DNA of 64,000 nucleotides from Microvelia longipes. Lineage: Eukaryota > Arthropoda > Insecta > Hemiptera > Veliidae. The DNA is taken from positions 59,785,906 to 59,849,905 of the forward strand of contig JACMZG010000008.1 in NCBI GenBank assembly GCA_018340805.1. The letters are read 5' to 3'. Shown here in pieces: positions 42,915 through 54,645 of the stretch (positions are counted from its first letter, which is position 1; each line of letters begins with the position of its first letter). Made by a program: the position numbers and the translations under genes. Below the pieces are notes generated by a model. That model worked only from the letters and a program-made list of their open reading frames with translations. It was not told the origin of the DNA and did not search any database.

Positions 42915-43030
42915 TGCTTTGAGGTCTTCGAGAGGTCATATTGACTTTGGACCGCATTTAAGTGGAAGTTCAGCGCTCTGAAAAACAGTGGAAAGCGACA
43001 CCCCGTTGCGATATTTCGTGTGACCGCCCG
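42915..43030. repeat. F-family tail fragment
   Basis: GACTTTGGACCGCATTTAAG, TTCAGCGCTCTGAAAAAC and AAAGCGACACCCCG match one ~150-bp unit of the long F copies. Confidence 0.5.
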
Positions 43031-43159
43031 CGGGAGTGTGAAGTAATAAAATCACAGTTAATTGTGGCGTCCACAGTGAGAACAACTCAAATCAATACGT
43101 CCAGAATATGGTTATTAATAATGCTTGTAAAAACCATAAGGGTCAGATTTAAATAGCTG

Positions 43160-44420
43160 GAAGATGACCTGTGGTTTCTGTCCCCAGGCCCATTATCCTA
43201 TATATTCCCACACCAGCATTCTATCTTTATTCCTCCCAATGATATATTTCGGGTATTTCGAACCCCACATGAAGAGATCTTATGTTATGCCTAATGTGCT
43301 CATAAATAAACAGTAGTCAGTCAACTCTTCTATTTGTTGGTGAGTGCATGCATGGTCTGATAAATTGTAAGATATATTATGGTGATTATTAGCAAAGCTA
43401 TAAATCTAAATATATATGAATATTGACGTCCAAATCTCTTAGCCATTTACACAGCAAATAACATTTATAATTGTATCCAAAGCCACCAAGTTAATGTAAT
43501 TTATACATATTGTGTGATCAGCATAAATAATGAGTAAATACTCAGAGTAATTGGATTACATATAAATATAGTGTATGTCAAACACTGTGTTATCACTAAA
43601 TCAGTGTATAAAGAACATAATTAATACGAAATTATTAAGGAACACGAGAAGATCAAGATGCATACAAATAGTAGAAGTCCTTATGCATTAATGATCACCG
43701 AGCAAGTTCATAGAAGATTTAAAATTTATGATAGCATAGATATAGAATCAAATAGTTTAGGAACAAATAGTCTGAGAATATGAAATAACTCATGAAGACA
43801 GACGCACTGTCTTTTGGGCTATTGGGTCTCTTCATTAATAGTGTATTTCTTACTCAAGGTGTAAAAATATAACATCTTTATATTTGAGAGTGTAGAATTA
43901 AAATTTAACTGCTTGAAGTGAAACTTTATTATCCTAACGAAAATTTATCTATAGGTAGCAGTCATGAAAGAAAGATAAGATCGTCTGTAACGGCTGCTAG
44001 TATCTCTATGAACGATAGATAAGCTTCCTAGTAACTACAACTTCTACTATGCGTGAATCGTCATGTTTTGGTTACTTCAGGTATTATGCTGGAGTGAATA
44101 CTTCAGCTGTCGGCTCAAGTTTCTGTGGGTTACACAGATAATATCATTTTTACTTAAAAATCATCTCTTTATACAGACTATCAAAACCTTTCCTCACATA
44201 TCTACTTCAATCATACATATTTAAAGAACCTTACTTTATTGATATTTCTTTGGATATTTCATGTCTATTCGAGTATATCTTGGTGTTCTACTCTTTAAAT
44301 AGGAGGTTATTTTATCTCATTTCCTTTTTCGTATTTATTTTTTTGATTTTTTTTTGGATACAACCTATTTACTTACACTTCTTATACGTGTTAAACTAAA
44401 TTAATTTTGTTATATAGAGT
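43160..44420. other. No recognisable feature
   Basis: AT-rich sequence of mixed composition with no ORF, repeat arm or RNA motif that I can support. Confidence 0.45.
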
Positions 44421-44424
44421 ATAA

Positions 44425-44560
44425 ATAAATTTAAAAATCGGGTACGGTGTACCTCGGAACTTTTTTTCATCACATCGGATTCGTTACGCTCATTTGTACT
44501 TCGGACCTCTCGCTTCGTTCGCGTCCTTAGAATATATATATAGTTTACATCTACCACATG
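44425..44560 (-). repeat. 5S-box family, 3' end fragment
   Basis: Reverse copy of the tail only: AAAAATCGGGTACGGTGTAC, CACATCGGATTCGTTACGCT and CTTCGTTCGCGTCC. Confidence 0.7.
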
Positions 44561-45800
44561 CTATCACGTCTTAGATCTCACGCTTTCTTTTGTCTGCAAA
44601 ATAAATTATTCGTTTTCATTCCTCACGTTTAACTTAAATGTATCGCGGAATTTATGTATTTGAATTTTAAGTGAGTCTTTAATATAATCCGCGGGATTTT
44701 TATAAAATTCTTTGAAAATATTTAATTTTAATTTTGGGAGAGTTTTATTTTAATCTGGGTATTTACTTTCATTTATATGTGTATATTTATTTTGGCTGAA
44801 GTTTCTTGAATTTATATTTATTTAGTTTTTGAAGTATATATATTGAGAAGGCGACGTTTCACTTCGCCACGCAGTTAGGAAAATTGGTTGTCCGCTTGTG
44901 GCCTCGGCGTTGCCAAGGGCTTGTCCCTTTTTTCTTTATTAATTTGGAAAAGTAATAAGTCTTAATTTTTTTGGTGTAAGAATTTAGTTTGGATATGTTG
45001 TTCAGGATAGTCTGCAAAAGTTATATAGTCACCCTTCAAATGAAGGCTAAGATTCGTAATTTTATACTCTATGTCTATGTCATTTACCATGTTTGCCGTA
45101 GAAGCTCGCTTTTCATGTTTTTCTAATGGTTCCGTTCTAAATTTATTTTACAGCGGGTCTCTAGTCTTGGCTAGATGGCAGGTCTAGGCATGGTACTTGG
45201 TTTCCGAATTTTGAATTGAATGATACAAATTGATTTTAGTCAGCCCACTCTACCTCACTCCTCAACCAACCATATTAACATATTCTAGTTTTATGATTTA
45301 AAATAATTTTTAATTATTACATAGCACTATTTAACCTAAGGTATGGAATTAACATTTTATGTTGCATTTCATGGTAGAGAAATATAAAAATATATTTAAC
45401 CTTCTTAACTGTGGTTATGTTTCTTAACCAGGTTATTATCTTCTCTTAACTATATGAATTTTATGATTACTCAGAATTAATATTTTGTAATGGAAAATAT
45501 TTTATAGAAGTTAAAAATACAGTTCCGATTTCATAAACTTCAAATGAAATGCGTCATTCTTTAATGAGTAATTAGTTTGTAAGCAACCTTACGTCATATT
45601 AACTTTTTTAAGTCCATTTAGACTTCAATGAAGGCACCATAGGTTTGGTTCTTTTCCTACGGTAATCTAAAGAGAACCTGGCGCTCTATTTGTTATTTGG
45701 AAGCAGTGAAACCATATCGGATTTAGAACTTAGATTTTGAGACTAAGTTCTGAGTTAAGCCCACCCCTGCGGCTAGACTGAGTTGGGTATTTAAACAATA
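44561..45800. other. No recognisable feature
   Basis: AT-rich, no credible coding region. The short stretch 44,850-44,930 is more GC-rich but matches nothing that I know. Confidence 0.45.
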
Positions 45801-45804
45801 TGTT

Positions 45805-46410
45805 ATAACCTATCCAGGTACTAACCACGCTTGATGTTGCTTAACTTTTATGATCCACCAAAAATAATGGATATCCTTGTCGTATTGAAACGAAACTTTG
45901 TAAAATGATTTATTACATCAAGGAATACACTTGTACCAAATTTCAACTCAATTGGATTATTTTCCGATTTTTTTACATTTTTTTTAAAAAAACGTATACA
46001 AGTCATTCAAAATTGAACTAATGCTTATTAATGAGATAAAACGTAGGACATATGTTAGGCTTATACAAAGCTCCATGCGTGCTTAATCTCAATCCGACTT
46101 CATCAATTTTCCGCGTTTTATAATTTTCCGAAATGTTTGCTGAGCCAATACCACGGGTTAATGACGTCATAATAGAATGATTTTCCGAATACCCCAACAA
46201 AAGCGGTAGACTAATTTTTGAAGTTTCAACTCTCTAGCATAAATACACTGGGAGCTACGATGATAATACACACACATACAGGCAGTCAACTTTACAAAAA
46301 CCACTCAAGAGGCCTTAAAAACGCCTGAATCGGATAATTCCGGTTTCATGCCGGTTTCGGATTTTCGCAAACACAATATTTTTCCTATATAAATGAGGAA
46401 AAGTAAAAAC
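45805..46410 (-). repeat. 5S-box family copy with well-kept 5S-like segment
   Basis: Reverse copy from the 5S-like segment (45,811-45,856: CCAGGTACTAACCACGC, TTGATGTTGCTTAAC) through AACTCAATTGGATTATTTTC, ATTTTCCGCGTTTTATAATT, CTGGGAGCTACGATG to the head ATAAATGAGGAAAAGTAAAA at 46,385-46,407. GGTACTAACCACGC is the most 5S-like of all copies in the part before the C box. The tail half is missing. Confidence 0.75.
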
Positions 46411-46419
46411 GCTAAGTAT

Positions 46420-47580
46420 TTGTTTTAATTGTATTGTTAATTGTTTTAATTGTTTTGTGCTACGTTTCCTGATTTTTGTTGCTATATAGTAGCTCTATTC
46501 TCGAACGAAATCATAAAAAACAATCCTTTCCATTGCAATACTTAAATACTTAGTTTTGAGGACTTTTAGGTTAAAAAACGCTGTACAGTATAAACCTCAT
46601 TTGTGTATCTAAAGTATGCTTGAAAGTATGAACTAAGAGCCAATTCATTTTCTTAATTTACTTAACATCGTTCTTTTTCTTTCTTCTGTATTATCTTTAT
46701 TTTCTTGTCTGATTACATCATATGTATTTAATGTGTGCAAACAACAGAAATTGTATTCATGGGCTAGTATATTTCGATTTTATACTTGTTTTCTTCATCA
46801 ATATTAATCAGTATGTATTGTTTAATTCATAATATATTAATTTCTTTTGGAAATGGACCACTGACATACTTTTGAGCTAATATATTACTTAGTAAATTAA
46901 AGACTCAAACATAAACAATAGTTAATGGTAACTAACTATGTCTTACTTAAAAGTTATAGCCAATAGAACTATAATGTTTATATTTCTCTAAGCTATTGTT
47001 ACTTTTGTAAGATTCAGCAATTTCTAACAACAAATTTGGAGCAACTTCTTTTGTAAGATTTGGCAATTTCTAACTTATAGTTGTCGAACTAGGTTGAACT
47101 TTGTTTCAAATAAGTGATTCATCATACCTGATTTGTAGCGTCACAGCAGGTATTTAATTTGAATGTAAATCATTATAAACATTAAAGTAATTTAATGTTT
47201 AAAACTATTTTATTAAAACTTTTAAAGCTTGTAATAAAATAGATAATATCTGCTTTCAGTGTTACCCGAGCTTAGCTCGGCAAATATTTTATTTATCAAG
47301 CAACATATTATTATTTATTCTTTTGAGAATTATTATACAATTCAATACAAAAATAAAAGTTGTTAACAGCTGTAACAACTGTTTTTCTTGTAAGCAAGAA
47401 AATTCCTTGTTTAAGATATTTTTGTCCATCCGGTGATTCTCAAGCTGTGCTTTATAATTGCTTGGTAAGTTGCTTGTTTCAATAAGTTGACGATCAAAAA
47501 TGGAATTCTTAAATCGCGTATTTGGCTTTTAATGAGAATGCAATAATATTCTTAACAAAATAGGCCACAAATTGAACAAT
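46420..47580. other. No recognisable gene
   Basis: AT-rich. A small direct repeat (CTTTTGTAAGATTCAGCAAT and a near copy) lies at 47,000-47,075. No ORF is supported. Confidence 0.45.
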
Positions 47581-47585
47581 TCAAT

Positions 47586-48052
47586 GTAAGCCTATTGTTA
47601 TTTGTGTAGGAATTTCGTTGAGACATATAATGTTGTCAATATAACCTATGAGTCATTTAGTTGTAGAGTTTAGTAAAGATCCATTGATTAGATTCCAATC
47701 TGTAAGCACTTAAATTTAGTGTTGCACAAAACCCATATTATTTTCGAACGGGTACCAATAAGGCATAAAAGGTAACTACTCAGACCTATAAGCATTTTAA
47801 GTTTAAAGTTTAGTCAAGATCTATCAATTAGATTCTGAGCTGTAAGCACTCAAAAATGAATTTTTACACTAATCTCCCACTTTTATTCTGCACATATCAA
47901 GATCTGACAAAGCTTATGACTCCTTTTGATGAATTATTAGTCTAAGTTTAAACTTTATTCTTGTCCTTTATTTTTTACACTAAACCCCTATTGTTATTTG
48001 TGAAAGAATTTCGTTAAACATAATGTGGTCAATATGACCCATGAGTCATAAA
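47586..48052 (+). repeat. Direct repeats of ~65 bp, about 395 bp apart
   Basis: CCTATTGTTATTTGTG, GAATTTCGTT and ATGAGTCAT occur at 47,591-47,656 and again at 47,986-48,049. Inside are two ~48-bp direct copies at 47,668 and 47,807 (GTTTAGT(A/C)AAGATC, ATTAGATTC, CTGTAAGCACT). It could be a decayed satellite or short terminal repeats of a small element. Confidence 0.6.
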
Positions 48053-48080
48053 TTAGGAAAAGTAATGAGTAAAAATTTTC

Positions 48081-48380
48081 AAATTAGGATCTTTTCTTCC
48101 GGTGCCTTTCTCTACGTTTAGGTTTAATTATAATTATTTTAAGATAGAAAATATAACATTATTTTAAATTAAATTGCCAACATTAAATAATATTGGTTAT
48201 TCTTCCTATACCATCTACGGTATAAATTATGAAAAATAAAAAATCTAAAAACTTGAAATTAGGATCTTCCATTTGTTCCGGTACCTTTTCTCTACGTTTA
48301 GGTTTAATTATAATTATTTTAAGAAAGAAACGACAAAATTATTTTAAATTAAATTGCCAACATTAAATAATATTGGTTAT
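48081..48380 (+). repeat. Tandem duplication, ~120-bp units
   Basis: 48,081-48,200 and 48,256-48,380 share AAATTAGGATCTT, CTCTACGTTTAGGTTTAATT and GCCAACATTAAATAATATTG with few changes; a 55-bp spacer separates them. Confidence 0.85.
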
Positions 48381-48389
48381 AAACAATTC

Positions 48390-49530
48390 AGATGGTTTAT
48401 TTATTTTTTTTATAAAATTAATGCTTTAAAATTTGTCAAAATATAGTCATAATGGCCTTTATTTTTAAATTATTTAGGGAAATATGAATTAGTTCCGGTC
48501 CAAAGATACAAAACTGAGTAAGGAAAAGATGTTAAAGAAAATATCCCACTGAATAAGTCTAATGGTTAAGAAGATTTATTTTATCTTTCTTTTCCCATTT
48601 TACCGTTTCATTAATCTCAATCACCCTTCTTTCTTGTCCTTTAGCAATTTTTTTGTGAAATCTTTTTTTGCATTATGAGAAGTGTAGAAAAGAAAGTAGA
48701 TAAAACAGCTCCTTTAAAAATTTAAAGAAGAAAATAACTACAGGCACAGTTTTTCTTGTAAATTGATGAGAACCGCTAAGTATAAGAACATTTCTAAACT
48801 TTTTTTTATCGCAATTTTCTTACTTTTATAAAATGAAATAAAGAAATAAAGGGGAAAATGATATAAAAAGGTTGTTGGTAAGATAATACAGTAGAGTTAG
48901 AGTTCTTATAGTATCGATATCTTTAAATCCAATCTTGTAAGAAATCTGGTCAAGATAAAAAGAAAAGATCGTTTTGCAGTTTTTTATGTTAAGAAAAATA
49001 CTTAGTTTATAAAGTGAAAATGTTGAAAGAAAATGCAGATGAGAAGTTTCTTTATAAGTCTCTAATCCTGATGCTTAGCAAGCAATATAATCATAGCTTG
49101 CCCTTTAACAAGGTTTTGCCCCCTTAGGATTACCTTCTCCTATTTTATTAAAATGTATATCCCCACTCTCTCTCTATTTTCTAACCGTCTTTACGTTAAT
49201 TGAAATATTTCTTTAATTAATGTTGCTACTGAAAATAAAACTTGCTCAAACCTTGGCGAAAATTAATCCTTTCAATGCAATCATTAAATTACGAAGGAAA
49301 TATTAAAAAAAGAAAATCCCCTTATGCCATCATCTTTTAATTTTAAGTAATATAAAAATGTTATTTATTATTTTATATCTAATGAGATCCTTAGAGACCC
49401 TATCTTTTTAAATGAAAAGGCGGAAAATTAAAATTTATACATTAAATTAAAATAATATACGTATTCTGCAAAATGTTTAAGCTGTCATTATATTCACTAT
49501 TTTTACGAGAATATTTATATATATTAAAAT
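48390..49530. other. No recognisable feature
   Basis: AT-rich but relatively complex sequence with no gene, repeat arm or RNA motif that I can support. Could be intronic or intergenic host DNA. Confidence 0.4.
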
Positions 49531-49534
49531 TATG

Positions 49535-49725
49535 TTACATAATATACCGCAGTGATGCAAATAATAAACAGTATTCTTACTTAGTACAGTACAGTATTTC
49601 TTTACTTGATACTTTACTTTACTGATAGAATAAAGCTTGTAAAATATTTTTGAAATAAAGAATTATTATTATTATTACTTAGCAAGAATACTGTTTATTA
49701 TGTGCAACACTGCGGTATATTATGA
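49535..49725. repeat. Small foldback (MITE-like)
   Basis: TAATATACCGCAGTGATGC and AAATAATAAACAGTATTCTT at 49,538-49,582 are mirrored by AAGAATACTGTTTATTAT and CAACACTGCGGTATATTA at 49,683-49,721. About 185 bp in all. Confidence 0.8.
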
Positions 49726-49884
49726 AATATAATTATTTTATTTATTAATATATATCGAAAGCTCGGCAAAATTAGTTGTATTTATTATTTTGGACCTATT
49801 CCTCCTCAAAAGCTTTAATAATTTAAAATTTTTCATCCGCAACTCAAAAAATGGATGCTTACTATCCCGTCATCCGGTTCTTAT

Positions 49885-50080
49885 ACTTTTGAATTTCCTT
49901 TGGGAATAAAATTCGCTATTGGGATAGGCGTCATGGCGGAATTCGAACCTCGGACCACGACACAAATCCGTTTCAGGGGTCCCTTATGACGAAAACCTAT
50001 ACGAGGCCAGGAAGCGGCCCCAGCCTCGATGCCGCGTAGCAGCTAAGAGGCCAAAGGCCTCTTGTTTTACTACGGCCTTA
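49885..50080. repeat. F-family end joined to GC-rich G-family block
   Basis: TTTCCTTTGGGAATAAAATT then CGCTATTGGGATAGGCGTCA match the F terminus at 17,040-17,090 in reverse. CGAACCTCGGACCACGAC is a B-box-like tRNA phrase in reverse. The block ends in GAAGCGGCCCCAGCC, ATGCCGCGTAGCAGC and GAGGCCAAAGGCCTC, a perfect 6-bp hairpin. Confidence 0.65.
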
Positions 50081-50199
50081 TTATTTTTTTTGTCAACGGC
50101 GGGAAAGCGCGACGCCCTCTAGAAGATAGAATCCTGGAAAATAATTAATCCTAGATACAGCTACAGTGAAACTGAGCTGTAGAAAACTTGACTTGGTCT

Positions 50200-50407
50200 A
50201 TACTATTGACTTCATTAAATTGATGGCTTAAGGTTTTGGTATGAGTAGTCAACGCAGTACATCTAATATTTTTAGATTTAGAGTTGATTTTTAGCGAATT
50301 TCCTTAGGAAATTCGCCTAATAGGATAGGCGTCGTGGCGGAATTCATACCTCGAACCACGACACAAATCCGTTTCAGAGGTCCCTATTGACGAAAAATAC
50401 GTTTCGC

Positions 50408-50479
<72 letters not shown>

Positions 50480-51290
50480 TTTCTAGACACTTTCTTGTAA
50501 ACTCTATCTTTTTTACCAAACTTGGCACAAAAATTAACCTTCGGGAGGACACGAACCCTATTGAAAACCAGGTTTTTGTGACGTCATTAACCCGGTTTGC
50601 TGAGTCAGCAAAATTTTGAAAAAATCGGCAAAATTCAGGGTTCATATTTTTCGCCGCGAAAAAGGTCAATATTTATGTTTTTTGAGATGCTGAAAACCGG
50701 TCCGAAGTCGATACAACCACTCTAAGTGGCCAAAAAGTCGAAGAAACCATTGTAAATTACCAAAAACCAAAATTTAGGTCGATAAAAAATAAATTTTGAG
50801 TAGGGTGTCGTTTTCTATGTAATTTTGGGCGCTGAATCGAATGAAACCGGTCCGAAGTCGATACGACCACTCTAAGTTACCAAAAAGTCGAAAAAACCAA
50901 AAAAATTATAGAAAACTAAAATTAAAACTAAAATTACGGTCGTTGAAAATTGAATTTCGTGTAGGCTGTTGTTTTCAATGTTTTTCGGGCTTCTGAGTTG
51001 AATGCCAGTGGTCCGGAGTCAATACGACCACACAAACTCAGGGTACCTGGGTTCACATCCTGGAAGGGTCAATAATTTTGTATCGTTTTTTTACCTAATA
51101 TAAGTTTACAACTAGAAACATAGATTCCCTACATAGATTCCCTGTGAGGGAATCTATGTATGTGAGTCACGACATGGACCAACATTAACCCAATATCAAC
51201 TCTAAATCTAAAAATACTAGATGGACTGCGTTGACTACTCATACCAAAACATTAGGCCATCAATTTAATTTTAATAAAGCCAATAGTAGA
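50200..51290. mobile_element. Complete-looking F-family element with long inverted arms
   Basis: Arms of ~90 bp: 50,203-50,288 (GGTATGAGTAGTCAACGCAG, TTTTTAGATTTAGAGTTGAT) and 51,192-51,287 (its reverse complement with few changes). Between them lie the palindromic TTAGCGAATTTCCTTAGG at 50,291, a (TA)n tract at 50,416-50,473, TGACGTCATTAACCCGGTTT, two to three ~150-bp tandem units, and a tRNA-like segment at ~51,000-51,065. No ORF. This layout explains the truncated copies elsewhere. Confidence 0.7.
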
Positions 51291-51327
51291 GACCAGGAAA
51301 ACAATAACTTCAAAAGTAAACAACACC

Positions 51328-51600
51328 AACAACCACGTCTCTCCACTAAACATTATCTATGAAATAAGTTGACAGAGCCGGCTTTCGGCAAATAGCCATC
51401 AACAGTGCCGGTGAAATGTAGAAGGGAGGATCTCGTCCAGTGACTTGTTGATAATGATGATGATGTTGTAGATGTTGATGTTGTAGAGATCCTCCCTTCT
51501 ACAACTCACCGGCACTGTTGATGGCTATTTGCCGAAAGCCGGCTCTGTCAACTTATTTCATAGATAATGTTTAGTGGAGAGACGTGGTTGTTGGTGTTAT
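51328..51600. mobile_element. Foldback with GGAGAGACG ends and hammerhead-like arms
   Basis: Arms 51,328-51,437 and 51,484-51,598 are nearly perfect reverse complements (AACCACGTCTCTCCACTAAA, GCCGGCTTTCGGCAAATAGC, TAGAAGGGAGGATCTC) around a GATGATGATGTTG-rich loop of ~45 bp. It resembles the element at 55,683-55,835, which has the same TGTGGAGAGAC end and the same core. Confidence 0.8.
51514..51556 (+). ncRNA. Hammerhead-like core
   Basis: GGCA, CTGTTGA, T, stem II GGC-TATTT-GCC, GAAA, then the palindrome AGCCGGCT giving a 4-bp stem III, C (NUH site CUC), and TGTC that pairs with GGCA as stem I. One core base differs (CUGUUGA for CUGAUGA). Confidence 0.45.
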
Positions 51601-52730
51601 TTATTGTGAAGTACTCCACGGCGCTTTTAAAAGTCATAACTTCAAAAGGTTATCACTTGAAGCTTTCCACATATCTCAAGAATATAACAATATTAATTTT
51701 AAAACTGATTGTAGAGACTTCAATAAATATTATGCAGGTGTTATACATAATCTAAACTAATCTATTTTTCTTTTAACTGTGTAATTTAATTTATTTTATA
51801 AATTACTTTTGTTTGTAAATAGTTATCTCATATTGTTATTTTAAGTATCTAATTAATAGTAACATAAAATGTTATATGACTTGTCTGCTATATTAATCTG
51901 AACTATTAATTAATATTAAAGAAGAATGGGAAGATTAATTTATCAGCATTGTTTACCAAATTTCAATTAACTTCTTGTAAGTTATTTTCCAACAGTTAAA
52001 TCAATTTTTTTTAAAATCACTTGTTAGTATTGTGAATAATAATTTTATCCTGTATTTAGTTTAATTTTTAATGATCTTATATCTGAGCTATGCATTTTAG
52101 TTTCTCGAAACTTTAATGTAAGTAGAATTAAATACTATCTCCTAACTTGGTGCAGTGAATTATCGTTTTTTTTTTCTTTTTCGCTTGTTTATTTTTTTCC
52201 TTTTCTGGTAAATTTGATTCCTTTTTAGACATGGCTGAATGGGTCAGACATTGTAGAGTAAAGTAGAAACCTAATCATTTATGACGCAGTTACAATACTC
52301 CTAACTCATCTTAACTATAAGTTACTTTCTATAGCCATTTTAAACTTTGATGTCTAAACTAAGTTAATTGTAATTACTTGACTTTTCGTAAGATTGGTAA
52401 TTTTATTTTTTATTTTTGTAGATTGTGTTACATGAATATGCTTGGAGATTACAAGCGAATTACCGTATGAAATTAATAAAAAAATTTAACAGTTGATAAA
52501 AGTATCTTCAGTGACCTAACCTATAAACAATAAATACAGACTTTTTCCCCGGCAAAAAGTTTTATCCTTAAATTTTACCGATTCTTTAAACATTTTGCTA
52601 ACTCAACAAACCGGATTTTCTACATACATACATACATTTACACTCACACACAAATATAAATAATATGTAAAGTTAACATGTTAATAAGTTAATATGTTAA
52701 GTAAATAATATGTAAGTTACAAATATAAAT
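51601..52730. other. No recognisable gene
   Basis: AT-rich; F-tail-like words (CCCCGGCAAAAAGTTTTATC, CTCAACAAACCGGATT) at 52,540-52,615. Confidence 0.45.
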
Positions 52731-52734
52731 ATAT

Positions 52735-52875
52735 ATGTAAAGTTTCGGGAAACATATTTTTTCGTTATTAGGGACCAATAAAACGGATTTTGAAACAGTC
52801 CCCCTCCCCTAACACTGTCTATATAGATTAAAAAGTATGAATATTTTAAGGGGCGCCTCCCTTATCAAGAATATA

Positions 52876-52921
<46 letters not shown>

Positions 52922-52925
52922 TCAT
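52735..52925 (+). repeat. C-family arm with (TA)n
   Basis: AAAGTTTCGGGAAACATATT, TTCGTTATTAGGGACCAATA and CCCCTCCCCTAACACTGTC, followed by a TA tract at 52,870-52,922. The reverse copy is at 57,226-57,335. Confidence 0.75.
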
Positions 52926-53074
52926 TTCATCACATTTCAAAAAATCACAAATCTTCATTTTTTACGCATATGTGCTATGCATGGTTTTCTCTCATACGAA
53001 GTTTCTGGTTGTATTGATTGACTGTGTATACCAAACAAAACATTGTCATTAATTGAAACAATGTAAACAAATCA

Positions 53075-53320
53075 AGTTTTTTCAGTATAGTGTAACACCC
53101 GGCTAAAATCAGTTGACAGCGTGGGAAAATAATACCAGAGAGCCAATGAGATTATTTCTGGTTGGTAAACCACGCATACCATTTTAAATCGGACCAACCT
53201 CATTGGTTCCTTAACACAAGGACCCGCGGGGCCTGGGAGGCGGCCCCCCAGCGCTGACGCCGCAAAGTGGCTGAAGGCCACTTTGCAACAACAAGAGGCC
53301 TGTTTATAAATACTGACACT
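53075..53320. repeat. GC-rich G-family copy
   Basis: ACCCGCGGGGCCTGGGAGGC, GCGCTGACGCCGCAAAGTGG, CTGAAGGCCACTTTGC. Strong internal pairing (CAAAGTGG with CCACTTTG). Marked G+C peak in an AT-rich surrounding. Confidence 0.6.
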
Positions 53321-53329
53321 TTAAGGACC

Positions 53330-54130
53330 TTGACCACGGAAGCAGCAGGCGGCATTATGGTAAACATTAATTCTTATTAACATCTTTGCACACATTAAAA
53401 AGTAGTTTATTTAAGAGAGCGCTTATTCTTAAACTAAACATAAACCAACTAAAAACATTAATAATGTTATATGAATTATTGGTCTAAAGTTAAAGGGCTT
53501 TGGAGCAGAATTCGATTTTTTTCTCATTTACCTGTGTTTCCATATATTTTGCACGAAAATGTGATAGGATATTTTTAAAATGCTATTTTCAAGTATGTAT
53601 TAAGTAGCATAAAAACCAGGGAGTAGGCGTGAAGTGTTGAACCATTAAAATGATTAAACCCGTTCACTTAGTGTTCAAGATGTCATTAAGTGAACGGAGT
53701 TTTATACTTAGTATAAATGAGCACTTACAGAGTAAAACACTTTAGACAGTGCCATGGCTCTGCCATCAGCTCTTAGTGTAATGTTTCTCCCAAGATTTCG
53801 ACACTCCTCACATACGTGAAATATATTTCATACTTTTATTTAGAATTATAATTCCTGTATTTTTCAGTGTTGGTTTTTACGGACAAAAACAGTTTTATAC
53901 AGACAGAGTAATAAATACTATATAATTCGTAAACAACTTTTTTACTGGTGAATAACGTAAAAAAACTACAATTCACTTGCTTGTTGTCATTATCAGTTTT
54001 CAGCTTCTTTTATCATATAATTATTTACTTATTTAATATGTTCTGAGGTATCTATTAAAATTTAATTTAAAATTTTAATAGATACCCCATTAAAATATGT
54101 TTCGTATTTTCAGTCATAAAATATTAGTGT
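53330..54130. other. No gene; two short hairpins
   Basis: 53,661-53,699 pairs CCGTTCACTTA with TAAGTGAACGG. 54,047-54,086 pairs GGTATCTATTAAAATTT with its complement perfectly (17 bp, 6-nt loop). Confidence 0.5.
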
Positions 54131-54144
54131 GATTAATTGCGTGC

Positions 54145-54452
54145 CGCTTCACAAATCGAACTAGAAAATTTTCCGAGTTTTATGAATTTGTGAAATTTTG
54201 TCTAATTATGCGGGTTAATGACGTTATAAATAATTATTTTCCGGATAGCACACCGTAATTTTTAACACCCAAGCATGAATACGATGGTAACAGACACACA
54301 CATATACAAACAGACTACTTTGTGACAGCCACTCAGGAGGTCTTAAGAAAACCTGAAACTAATAATTCAAGCAAAATCCCGGTTTCAATTTATTTCGCAA
54401 AGACAATATATTTCCTATATACTTTCGGTATAAAGGAGGAAAAGTAAAAATC
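54145..54452 (-). repeat. 5S-box family, head half
   Basis: Reverse copy: AATGACGTTATAAATAATTA, AGCATGAATACGATGGTAAC, AGGAGGAAAAGTAAAAATC at the right end. The 5S-like half is absent. Confidence 0.7.
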
Positions 54453-54576
54453 TGAATTTTTTTCGGACATATTTTTTATTAGGGCGCCAATAGGAACCAA
54501 TCCCCGTCACTCCCCCTCAACTTCCGTCATCCGAACAACCTCATAAGCGTCATTTTCATAATGAAAATTCGCTAAA
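54453..54576 (+). repeat. C-family single arm
   Basis: TTTTTTTCGGACATATTTTT, CCCCTCAACTTCCGTCATCC and CATAAGCGTCATTTTCATAA match the hairpin at 37,800-38,045. Confidence 0.75.
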
Positions 54577-54645
54577 ACTGGTCCAGAGTCAATCCGGGTA
54601 ATAAAATTACTCACACCCAGGTATGTGGTGGTTTGAATCTTTGTT
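54577..54645 (+). promoter_or_regulatory. tRNA-like segment with A and B boxes
   Basis: A box TGGTCCAGAGT at 54,579-54,589 (10 of 11 to TRGYNNARNNG). B box GGTTTGAATCT at 54,630-54,640 (9 of 11 to GGTTCGANTCC). The spacing of 51 nt between box starts is normal for a tRNA-type Pol III promoter. It directly precedes a near full-length 5S-box copy. No full tRNA cloverleaf is evident. Confidence 0.6.
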
